Shown: positions 8,201 to 13,792 of the stretch, in pieces
Layout: each line of letters opens with the position of its first letter
How positions within the stretch are numbered: the stretch's first letter is position 1
Assembly: GCA_934338765.1 (NCBI GenBank)
Contig: CAKRHL010000035.1
Location: 1-15,619, forward strand
DNA from: an uncultured Lachnospiraceae bacterium
Lineage (GTDB): Bacteria > Bacillota > Clostridia > Lachnospirales > Lachnospiraceae
Length of the DNA: 15,619 nucleotides
Direction: 5' to 3'
Translations under genes and position numbers: made by a program
The notes under the pieces: model-generated
What the model saw: only the letters and a program-made list of their open reading frames with translations
Databases searched by the model: none
What the model was told of the DNA's origin: nothing

Positions 8201-8732
8201 GATCCTGAAGCTCCAGATAAAAATGATCCGATCCAAAAATATCAGACAGACGGAGTGCTTCTTTTTTTGCCTCCTCATAAAAGCCCTGCCTGAGATTTGT
8301 CGCCACGATACCTGCCAGACAAGCACTCAGAGCAATAATTCCCTCATGGTACTTTTCCAGAACCTCCACATCTACACGGGGCTTATAATAAAATCCCTCG
8401 GTAAATCCAATGGAAACGATCTTCATCAAATTGGCATAACCGGTATTGTTTTCTGCCAGAAGAACCAGGTGGTTATACCGATCCTCTCCCCTGACATTTT
8501 CCCTGTCAAAACGGGATCCCGGTGCCACGTAGACCTCACAGCCGATCACAGGATTGATTCCTTCCTTTAATGCCGCCCGGTAAAAATCGATCACGCCGTA
8601 CATATTGCCATGATCTGTAATAGCAATATGCTCCATTCCAAGCTCCTTCGCCCTCGCCATCAGCTCATTGATCTTGCAGGAACCATCCAGTAGAGAATAT
8701 TCCGTATGCAAATGTAAATGTGTAAACCCCAT
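5274..8732 (-). CDS. dnaE: DNA polymerase III alpha subunit
   Basis: This encodes a replicative C-family DNA polymerase of 1152 residues, full length and unbroken. The PHP domain opens with HLHLHTEYSLLDG at residues 5-17 and ITDHGN near 38. GPGRGSAAGS marks the polymerase core. The catalytic Asp pair is in MPDIDVDF (D399 and D401), with a third Asp in LLKMDFLGLRT. AYAFNKSHAAAYG is the conserved fingers motif. Near residue 908, QLSLF is a standard beta-clamp-binding motif, followed by an OB-fold region (VVIGGMITAKTVKTTRTNK, then ALEV-type strands). The ATG at 8732 has only a weak GGAAGGG element somewhat far upstream, and no other start fits the PHP domain. It follows the terminator of the crh-like gene; I see no clear promoter in the 100-base gap, although a repeated 22-bp element is there. 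Firmicutes often also have PolC; its presence cannot be judged here. Confidence 0.98.
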   Translation of the reverse strand: MGFTHLHLHTEYSLLDGSCKINELMARAKELGMEHIAITDHGNMYGVIDFYRAALKEGINPVIGCEVYVAPGSRFDRENVRGEDRYNHLVLLAENNTGYANLMKIVSIGFTEGFYYKPRVDVEVLEKYHEGIIALSACLAGIVATNLRQGFYEEAKKEALRLSDIFGSDHFYLELQDHGIDAQKTVNQGLLRMSQETGLELVATNDVHYIRAEDAEPHDILLCIQTQHKVQDEDRMRYEGGQFYLKSEEEMLALFPYAREAVENTSKIAQRCHVDIEFGKYKLPKFDVPEGYTSWEYLKYLCYEGIHRRYADVTPEIQERLDYELNTIKNMGFVDYFLIVWDFIHYSREHGIIVGPGRGSAAGSIVAYSLEITNIDPLAFDLLFERFLNPERVTMPDIDVDFCYERRQEVIDYVTEKYGRDHVAQIVTFGTMAARGVIRDVGRVLDMPYAYVDTIAKSVPMEKDITIAKAIAQNPDLRKLYETDEQTKYLLDMAQKLEGLPRHTSIHAAGVVIAPEPVDHFVPLSKGSEGNVTTQYTMTTLEELGLLKMDFLGLRTLTVVQNAAQMCGMSDEDMLQLDLEDENVWKLISSGRTEGIFQLESAGMKQFMKELQPESMAEIVAGISLYRPGPMDFIPQYIAGRSNRDSITYDCPQLEPILSTTYGCIVYQEQVMEIVRSLAGYSYGRSDLVRRAMSKKKAKVMEAERKNFVYGNEEEGVKGCIANDISEEVANKIYDEMISFAAYAFNKSHAAAYGMVTFQTAWLKCYHPVEFMASLLTSVKENTNKIVEYVMECRRMDIEILPPDVNEGYSFFSVSDGSIRYALSAIKGIGSGVINNIVQERERGGRFTSMQDFMRRLTSKEVNKSSIESFIKAGAFDGMEGNRRQKLQVYQSMLDSVNREKKDSMSGQLSLFDMGDEELEHANDVSYPALEEFEKEELLAYEKEVLGIYISGHPLEEYLGLIRKNSTCSSQDFVRSSEEEGEGAGDAVHDQESVVIGGMITAKTVKTTRTNKLMAYLTLEDVYGAVEVLVFPNVYEKKKERCREDAKVFVKGRADMGGDRDGKVICQDIIPFDMLPCELWLRFKNLADFQEREQQIYEKLSPFDGTDQVIVYLEEERQMKKLPPGRNVNARQVIRENILDGVIEAALKERKL

Positions 8733-8775
8733 ATTCTACCAAACCCTTCCCACAATTTTTATCAAGCGTTGCCAG

Positions 8776-8797
8776 CATTTTCCCATACATCGAAAAA
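8776..8797. repeat. copy 1 of a 22-bp post-terminator element
   Basis: This matches 12045-12066 at 21 of 22 bases (the plus-strand core ATACATCGAAAAA is identical). In RNA orientation it begins with the T-run of the terminator and continues as CGATGTATGGGAAAATG toward dnaE. Weaker similarity continues for about ten more bases. Confidence 0.75.
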
Positions 8798-8823
8798 GCC
8801 GTCTGACACAAGATCAAACGGCT
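8792..8823 (-). terminator. strong intrinsic terminator after the crh-like gene
   Basis: In minus-strand RNA, AGCCGTTTGA (8823-8814) pairs with TCAGACGGCT (8806-8797). This makes a 10-bp stem with one G-U pair, a 7-base loop, and an immediate T-run. It ends the murB-rapZ-whiA-crh-like unit and isolates dnaE. Confidence 0.92.
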
Positions 8824-8838
8824 CATACTCTCCTACAA

Positions 8839-9099
8839 TTATGCCTGTGATGTACTCAGATATTTTACGATGTCATCCATGGCATTCTGTTCATCGTCTC
8901 CGTTTGCAGAAACAACTACTTCCTCGCCGGCCGCCAGCCCCAGGGTCATCATTCCCATGATACTTTTGGCATTGACCTTCTTGTCCTCTACCTCCACATA
9001 AATGCTGCTTGAATACTGACTTGCTACCTGTACAAGAACAGCAACCGGTCTTGCCTCCAGACCACTTTGTATCTGAATTTTAATCTTCTTTGTAATCAT
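8839..9099 (-). CDS. Crh-like HPr family protein with Glu at position 15
   Basis: This 86-residue protein has the HPr fold signatures GLEARPVA at 13-20 and KVNAKSIMGMM at 41-51. Position 15, the phospho-histidine of PTS HPr, is Glu (Crh of Bacillus has Gln), so it cannot take a phosphate from enzyme I at that site. Ser46, the HPr kinase target, is kept with its NAKS-IMG context. By analogy with Crh it is probably a regulator, for example a partner in carbon catabolite control or of other proteins, not a sugar phosphocarrier. An in-frame ATG at 9135 lies inside whiA; I chose the ATG at 9099, which starts the beta strand expected of HPr. Its AGGAGG lies in the last whiA codons, and the two genes are only 2 bases apart, so they are surely co-transcribed. 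The position after whiA matches Bacillus crh. Confidence 0.88.
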   Translation of the reverse strand: MITKKIKIQIQSGLEARPVAVLVQVASQYSSSIYVEVEDKKVNAKSIMGMMTLGLAAGEEVVVSANGDDEQNAMDDIVKYLSTSQA

Positions 9100-9101
9100 G
9101 G

Positions 9102-10079
9102 TTACACTTCCTCCTTTTGGAATCCAAGATCCCATCTCTCTTTCAACTCATTTGCAATACTTCCCAATTTTCGCAGCCGGTGATTAACCCCTGATTTACC
9201 AATAGGCGGATCAAGCATCTGCCCTAACTCCTGCAGTGATGCATCCGGGTATTCCAATCGCAGCTCTGCTGTCTCGCGTAGTCCCTTCGCCAGCTTTCGT
9301 AACCCCATATTACATTCTATATATTTGATATCCTCAATCTGCTTTGCCGCTGCAGCCACAGTTTTCCCAATATTTGCTGTTTCGCAGTTCACCTGACGAT
9401 TGACAGAATTGCGGACCTCCTTCACGATACGTATATTTTCAAATTCCATCAAAGCAACATGTGCTTCCACCACATTTAAAAAATCAACGATCTGTGAACC
9501 CTCTTTTATGTATACCACAAAATACCTTTTTCTTTTGACGATTTTTGCCTCCAATTCAAAAAACGCCAGCATCTCCTTGATAAAAAAAGCAAACTTCTCC
9601 GAAAGAACAGCAAACTCTAAATGGTAAGCCTTCTCCGGATCAGACAGGGATCCCGATGCCAGAAATGCACCCCGCAAAAAGGCACGCTTACAACAGGTAT
9701 TTTGTATGAGACGATGTTGATGTCCCAGACAATCACCTGTGATCCCACCTTGTTCATCCATCACTTTTAATGCCTTTAGTATAGATATGATCACATCCGG
9801 CTCGTTTACCTCTATATAATACTCCCGGATATCTCCATGAATATTATGACATCGCACACGAACCTCTACGGGATCATTAAATACACTAATTAATAACATA
9901 TAAGATTTTCGGGCGACTGTCAAGTTTTCTGTACGGATTTCCAAATATTCCTGCCCATTCCCATGCCGTTTGATCCTGCCATTCAGATCAAACAGAGCTG
10001 CCAGTTCCGCAATCTGACAATGACGCGCCGATGGCAGCTGCCTTACAAGCTCCTGTTTCACACTACCGGAAAATGACAT
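9102..10079 (-). CDS. whiA: WhiA family DNA-binding protein
   Basis: This is a 325-residue homologue of WhiA/YvcL. The N-terminal half is a degenerate LAGLIDADG homing-endonuclease-like domain, with ELAALFDLNGRI near residue 24 and RGAFLASGSLSDPEKAYHLEF near 135. The C-terminal half is a helix-turn-helix domain, with NRQVNCETANIGKTV near 225, LRLEYPDASLQELGQML near 272 and GKSGVNHRLRKL near 293. In Streptomyces it is a sporulation transcription factor; in Bacillus it affects cell division and chromosome segregation. Nuclease residues of the homing-enzyme motif are not evident, as usual for the family. The ATG at 10079 has AGGAGG 6 bases upstream. It lies 27 bases after rapZ and 2 bases before the crh-like gene, inside one transcription unit. 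Which genes it controls in this organism cannot be told from the sequence. Confidence 0.96.
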   Translation of the reverse strand: MSFSGSVKQELVRQLPSARHCQIAELAALFDLNGRIKRHGNGQEYLEIRTENLTVARKSYMLLISVFNDPVEVRVRCHNIHGDIREYYIEVNEPDVIISILKALKVMDEQGGITGDCLGHQHRLIQNTCCKRAFLRGAFLASGSLSDPEKAYHLEFAVLSEKFAFFIKEMLAFFELEAKIVKRKRYFVVYIKEGSQIVDFLNVVEAHVALMEFENIRIVKEVRNSVNRQVNCETANIGKTVAAAAKQIEDIKYIECNMGLRKLAKGLRETAELRLEYPDASLQELGQMLDPPIGKSGVNHRLRKLGSIANELKERWDLGFQKEEV

Positions 10080-10106
10080 ATTTTTCCTCCTCGCTGTGTG
10101 CCTCCG

Positions 10107-10976
10107 TTATTTTCCCTGCTTCCGGTCCTTTTCAATATCACGGTGCTCCACTTTAATGCTGTATGGCAGCTGCTTCATATGCTTTGCCAGTGCATTAACA
10201 AGAGTTACCGACCGGTGTTTTCCACCGGTGCATCCAATACTGATCACAAGCTGGTTTTTTCCTTCTAAAATATAATTGGGAATCAGAAATTCGATCATCT
10301 CAAACAACTGCTTCTCGAAGGTTACTGCCTGTGGTGATGACATAACATAATCATATACCGCCCTGTCGTTTCCCGTTTGCGGCTTCAGGTCCGGAATATA
10401 ATACGGATTTGGAAGAAAACGTACATCAAACACCAGATCGGAATCCTCGGGTATCCCATATTTAAAACCAAAAGAAAGGATTGTCACAAAGAAATTTTCG
10501 TATTCCTCTTTTCCTAAAAATATCTTGTCAATCTCCTGTTTCAGATCACGCACAAGCATATGACTGGTATCAAGAATATAATCTGCCCTCTTTTTGATAA
10601 AAGCAAGCTCCTCCCTCTCCGCCTCAATGGCCTTGTCCACTCGTCCCTGCAGGGCCAGTGGATGATTTCTCCTGGTTTCCTTATATCTCTTAATGAGCAC
10701 CGAGCTGTCTGCCTCCAGAAACAAAATCTCATAACGAACTCCTGCTGCCAGCATCTCATCCAAAATATCATCCAATTCCAGAAGTCCCTGCTGGTTACGA
10801 ATATCAATTCCTATCGCAACCTTTTCCAGACTGTTTTCCTCCAGCATCATCCTGGACATTCTCGGGATCAAAAGTACCGGCAGATTATCTACACAAAAAT
10901 ATCCCATATCCTCCAGCATTTTCATAACAGAGTTTCTGCCGGCTCCGGACATTCCTGTTACAATTACAAACCGCAT
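10107..10976 (-). CDS. rapZ: RapZ/YvcJ family P-loop protein with altered Walker A motif
   Basis: This 289-residue protein belongs to the RapZ/YvcJ family, nucleotide-binding proteins that in enterobacteria bind small RNAs to control glucosamine-6-phosphate synthesis; the Firmicute homologue YvcJ hydrolyses GTP and ATP. Family blocks are clear: MGYFCVDNLPV near 24, ETRRNHPL near 100, LDTSHM near 135, LSFGFKYGIPEDSDLVFDV near 168, IGCTGGKHRSVTLV near 247 and VEHRD near 277. The C-terminal ligand-binding half looks intact. The P-loop reads GMSGAGRNS at residues 8-16, so the invariant Lys is Arg14 and the following Ser/Thr is Asn15. I chose the ATG at 10976 with GGGGGA 6 bases upstream; the in-frame ATG at 10997 adds seven residues before the usual MRFVIVTG and has no ribosome site. 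It follows murB and precedes whiA, but the usual yvcK/glmR neighbour is absent. Confidence 0.94.
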   Translation of the reverse strand: MRFVIVTGMSGAGRNSVMKMLEDMGYFCVDNLPVLLIPRMSRMMLEENSLEKVAIGIDIRNQQGLLELDDILDEMLAAGVRYEILFLEADSSVLIKRYKETRRNHPLALQGRVDKAIEAEREELAFIKKRADYILDTSHMLVRDLKQEIDKIFLGKEEYENFFVTILSFGFKYGIPEDSDLVFDVRFLPNPYYIPDLKPQTGNDRAVYDYVMSSPQAVTFEKQLFEMIEFLIPNYILEGKNQLVISIGCTGGKHRSVTLVNALAKHMKQLPYSIKVEHRDIEKDRKQGK

Positions 10977-11003
10977 GTAAATCCCCCATATCTCCATCAG
11001 ACC

Positions 11004-11035
11004 GCAATGCCTTGTCCACTGGAGACAGGCTTTGC
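11004..11035 (-). other. hairpin in the murB-rapZ spacer
   Basis: In minus-strand RNA the stem is GCAA/TTGC, an A-A mismatch, GCCT/AGGC, one bulged A, then GTC/GAC, closed by a 7-base loop. No T-run follows, so it is not a normal terminator. It lies between two genes that should be co-transcribed and could be a processing or stability element. Confidence 0.5.
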
Positions 11036-11052
11036 AAATATCTCATTGTATT

Positions 11053-11970
11053 TTATATCTTTTTTACTTCCAGCTCCAGCTCCACACCAAACTGTTCGTA
11101 TACTGTTTTTTGTACATGCTCGATCACACGCATGGCATCACGGCATGTTCCCTTTCCTACATTGACCACAAAACCACTGTGCTTTTCAGATACCATCACA
11201 TCGCCAGCCCGGTACCCCTTTAAGCCCGCATCCTGAATCAGCTTTCCTGCGAAATAGCCCTCCGGACGCTTAAAGGTGCTTCCTGCACTGCCATACTCCA
11301 ATGGCTGTTTTTCTCTCCGCTGTGCATTTAACCGGCGCATCTGCTCTCTGATCTGCTGCGTATCTCCATGCTCAAACGCAAAATCCGCCGACAATACGAT
11401 CAGATCCTTCTCCTGAATGATGCTATGACGGTAAGACAGCTCAAGTTCCTGTGCGGAAAGCTCTGTGATCTTTCCATCCTGTGTCATCACCCGCGTTGAA
11501 AGGATCACATCCTTCACCTCTCCGCCATAGGCTCCGGCATTCATGGTAACTGCGCCTCCCAGCGTACCCGGAATACCTCCGGCAAATTCAAAACCCGTCA
11601 GTCCCTGCTCAGCTGCCTGCATGGCCGCCTTTGATAAAAGTACTCCGCTTCCTGCCGTCATGATCATTTTGCCGGTCTCTTCACCATCTCCCTCCCGAAA
11701 GGAAATCTCATCAAATCCCTTCAGAGAGATCATCACTCCCCGGTATCCCTCATCAGACACCAGCAGATTGCTTCCATTGCCCAGTATAAAAAACGGAGTT
11801 TCGGTATCCCTGCAAAGAAGAAGCAGCTCTTTTAACACAGACTCGTTTCCTGCCTCCACAAAATAATCTGCCGGTCCGCCGATACGAAATGTCGTATGTG
11901 CAGACATAGGTTCCTGCCGGCGTACTGCCTGTTCTCCTGCTATCCTCTGTAAATCTGCTAACTGAACCAT
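11053..11970 (-). CDS. murB: UDP-N-acetylenolpyruvoylglucosamine reductase
   Basis: This encodes the FAD- and NADPH-dependent enzyme that reduces UDP-GlcNAc-enolpyruvate to UDP-MurNAc, the second committed step of peptidoglycan precursor synthesis, in the cytosol. The 305 residues fit a type II MurB. FAD-binding blocks are HTTFRIGGPADYF at 25-37, LGNGSNLLVSD at 63-73 and FAGGIPGTLGGAVTMNAGAYGG at 129-150, which may be read as FAGGIPGTLGGA followed by VTMNAGAYGG. Active-site elements are SYRHS at 179-183 (Arg181), GSTFKRP around 230-236 (Ser231 as proton donor) and the C-terminal VELELEV with a catalytic Glu. An in-frame ATG at 12006 adds 12 residues but has no ribosome site; the ATG at 11970 has GGGAAGG 9 bases upstream and gives the usual family length. 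It is the first gene of the murB-rapZ-whiA-crh-like unit, 76 bases before rapZ. Confidence 0.96.
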   Translation of the reverse strand: MVQLADLQRIAGEQAVRRQEPMSAHTTFRIGGPADYFVEAGNESVLKELLLLCRDTETPFFILGNGSNLLVSDEGYRGVMISLKGFDEISFREGDGEETGKMIMTAGSGVLLSKAAMQAAEQGLTGFEFAGGIPGTLGGAVTMNAGAYGGEVKDVILSTRVMTQDGKITELSAQELELSYRHSIIQEKDLIVLSADFAFEHGDTQQIREQMRRLNAQRREKQPLEYGSAGSTFKRPEGYFAGKLIQDAGLKGYRAGDVMVSEKHSGFVVNVGKGTCRDAMRVIEHVQKTVYEQFGVELELEVKKI

Positions 11971-11988
11971 ATATTCATTCCTTCCCTG

Positions 11989-12042
11989 TGTAACGAACAA
12001 GATCAAAACCAGCGTTTTGCCCTTGATTCACGCTGTGTTACA
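11989..12042 (-). promoter_or_regulatory. structured leader upstream of murB
   Basis: In minus-strand RNA, TGTAAC (12042-12037) can pair with GTTACA (11994-11989). Nested within, CAGCGT (12035-12030) can pair with ACGCTG (12015-12010) around a 14-base loop. The murB ribosome site begins just two bases after the outer stem. An 18-codon ORF (12059-12003) runs through the 5' part. I see no good sigma-A promoter between the tRNA terminator and murB, so this unit may start within the repeated 22-bp element or by read-through. Confidence 0.4.
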
Positions 12043-12044
12043 AT

Positions 12045-12066
12045 CATTTTCCTATACATCGAAAAA
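12045..12066. repeat. copy 2 of the 22-bp post-terminator element
   Basis: This is 21 of 22 identical to 8776-8797. It starts in the T-run of the tRNA-Arg terminator and continues as CGATGTATAGGAAAATG toward murB. Further partial similarity follows (ATGnTnGnAACnC in both). Confidence 0.75.
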
Positions 12067-12095
12067 ATCCTTGCTGCGAATACTCGCTGCAAGGA
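12062..12095 (-). terminator. strong intrinsic terminator of tRNA-Arg
   Basis: In minus-strand RNA, TCCTTGC pairs with GCAAGGA (7 bp), then an A-A mismatch, then GCGA/TCGC around a GTAT loop, followed directly by six T residues. It lies eight bases after the tRNA 3' end. No T-run follows on the plus strand, so its direction is minus. Confidence 0.93.
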
Positions 12096-12102
12096 CTCAT
12101 AG

Positions 12103-12176
<74 letters not shown>

Positions 12177-12219
12177 AAATTATCTCTTGTACTTCACATC
12201 TCTGTTCCGTACTTGAGAT

Positions 12220-12248
12220 ATTATATATTAGCTTCTCCAAAAATGCAA
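12220..12248 (-). promoter_or_regulatory. strong sigma-A promoter for tRNA-Arg
   Basis: TTGCAT (12248-12243) and a perfect TATAAT (12225-12220) are spaced by 17 bases on the minus strand. A-tracts of five to eight bases (plus-strand T-runs within 12251-12278) lie directly upstream and look like an UP element, as expected for a stable-RNA promoter. The leader is about 35-40 bases and contains an imperfect palindrome (ATCTC..GTAC / GTAC..GAGAT). Confidence 0.88.
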
Positions 12249-12289
12249 GCTTTTTTTTCATTTTTTTGTTTTTATTTTGCAAAACCACA

Positions 12290-13768
12290 TCAAACCAGCA
12301 TAAATGCGGCATTTCCAAGAATCAAGGTTGCTGCAATAGAGCAAAAGATCAACAGTCCGTTTTTCTTTTTGAATACATATAGCAGCAACAGATTCATTCC
12401 ATAGATCACTGCTGTGATCCCCATGGAAATAAAAACATGATAACCAAGCTTTGTTCCTGTGCTGATATTCTGTGCAAACAGAGACAGCATAACTGTAAGC
12501 AGAGTTCCTGCAATGATCGGCCGGATCCAACGGCTCAACAAACGGAAGACCCGAAGGGATTCAAAACATTCATAGATATATGCCACCAGACAAAATACAC
12601 CTCCGGAGGCCATCACGCTACATGCAAAGCCCGCCAGAGCCACAAGGCATCCCGTCAGGATATTGCCGCTGCTCATCTCAAAACCCAGCAGATAACCGAT
12701 CCCGGACAAGGTTTTGCAGAGAATAGAACCCGGAAGCAGATTCACCAATGGAACAAGGTGACCATAAAAATCAGCCTTTTCCACAATCCCTGAGTTTACA
12801 AACATACCGTCTGCTACAGACAGGTAAGCATCTCCGCCTCCAAAAGACAGTATGGAGGAAAGAAATCCCTGTCCCAGAAACTCCGGCACATGGCCACCGT
12901 ACAAAACCGCCGGAACAGAAAGCACGACGAAAAACAGGATCCACGCAGCCTCCTCCTGAAGCATTATTTTAGGAGATACCTTTTTTTTCTGCCCATCCTC
13001 CAGAATACTGCGCACAAGCCCCCAGACCGCTAAAACGATCATAGCAAGCTTAAGACCGTTGCTAATATAATTTTCATATGGAATATCAAAGCTCAAACAT
13101 ACAATGTAACCCAGGATTAACACTCCTGACACTGTCAGATTCTTTGGATTGAACTTGCAATGGGTATATAAGATGCCAAACATAGACACTCCAAGCACCT
13201 GTAATGTTGACAAATGAACCAATGGCGTCCCTTCAAGCCCCAATATACCGTAAACAGCCTTACCACAAGTCAGCAGAAACACACCCGTCAGGATCACAAC
13301 GGCTCTTTTCCAGCGCCCTTTACTCTCAGTTCTCGCCTCTGCCAGAGTCTTTCTGGAATATTCTGTCAGAAGGCATGCGATAAATGCAGAGATACCGATA
13401 GATAATATCTCGATCTGCGTCAGCACCCCGGAATGCAGCCTTGACATAGCCACAAGCATTGCCACTGTGATCAACGCCCCCGGAAAGGCCAGCATCAGTG
13501 CAGATGCGATCATACCGCCAACGCCGTACGCCCGTTTCCCAAGACCTGTAGATATCTCCATCGGAAGCGCTCCCGGCGTAATACTTGCCACCAGAACATC
13601 CTTGTCAAACTCCTCCTCGGTAACAAGACCACGCTCCTCAACCACTTCCTTCTCAATTACCGGAATCAAGGCACTTCCACCGCCAAAACCTATAAAACCA
13701 ATCTTTAAAAGGGCCAGCATCATACCAAACTCACTCTTAAAACTTTTATTATTATTTTTTTTCTTCAT
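12290..13768 (-). CDS. ChrA-family chromate/oxyanion transporter, two-domain form
   Basis: This 492-residue membrane protein has two CHR domains. The first begins GFIGFGGGSALIPVIEKEVV near residue 24, which may be read as GFIGFGGGSALIP then VIEKEVV, followed by ITPGALPMEISTGLG near 63. The second carries LSFGGGDAYLSVADGMFV near 308 and VNLLPGSILCKTLSGIGYL near 340. Roughly a dozen hydrophobic segments are visible. The family exports chromate in characterised bacteria, often in exchange for or as an analogue of sulfate; many members have no tested substrate. It is longer than the roughly 400 residues of well-known ChrA, with extra hydrophobic segments at the C-terminus. The ATG at 13768 has GGGAGG 9 bases upstream. 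It lies 24 bases after cysQ, so the two are probably one operon, which hints at sulfate or a related oxyanion. No clear terminator follows; the tRNA promoter region comes next. Confidence 0.88.
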   Translation of the reverse strand: MKKKNNNKSFKSEFGMMLALLKIGFIGFGGGSALIPVIEKEVVEERGLVTEEEFDKDVLVASITPGALPMEISTGLGKRAYGVGGMIASALMLAFPGALITVAMLVAMSRLHSGVLTQIEILSIGISAFIACLLTEYSRKTLAEARTESKGRWKRAVVILTGVFLLTCGKAVYGILGLEGTPLVHLSTLQVLGVSMFGILYTHCKFNPKNLTVSGVLILGYIVCLSFDIPYENYISNGLKLAMIVLAVWGLVRSILEDGQKKKVSPKIMLQEEAAWILFFVVLSVPAVLYGGHVPEFLGQGFLSSILSFGGGDAYLSVADGMFVNSGIVEKADFYGHLVPLVNLLPGSILCKTLSGIGYLLGFEMSSGNILTGCLVALAGFACSVMASGGVFCLVAYIYECFESLRVFRLLSRWIRPIIAGTLLTVMLSLFAQNISTGTKLGYHVFISMGITAVIYGMNLLLLYVFKKKNGLLIFCSIAATLILGNAAFMLV

Positions 13769-13792
13769 GGTTGTATGCCTCCCTTTTCATTT

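Noticed and set aside
7005..8570. Long plus-strand open frames opposite dnaE (251 and 218 codons)
   Set aside because: They are antisense shadows of a fully conserved polymerase gene, lack ribosome sites and show no family motifs.
8733..8775. TTGATA as a -35 box for dnaE
   Set aside because: No acceptable -10 lies 16-18 bases downstream, and transcription would start inside the gene.
10560..11165. Plus-strand open frame of 201 codons opposite rapZ and murB
   Set aside because: It spans two well-supported minus-strand genes and has no recognisable domain or ribosome site.
12249..12289. Intrinsic terminator after chrA
   Set aside because: Only A/T runs and a TTTTGCAAAA palindrome are present, with no stem followed by a T-run in the minus direction; the A-tracts fit an UP element of the tRNA promoter better.
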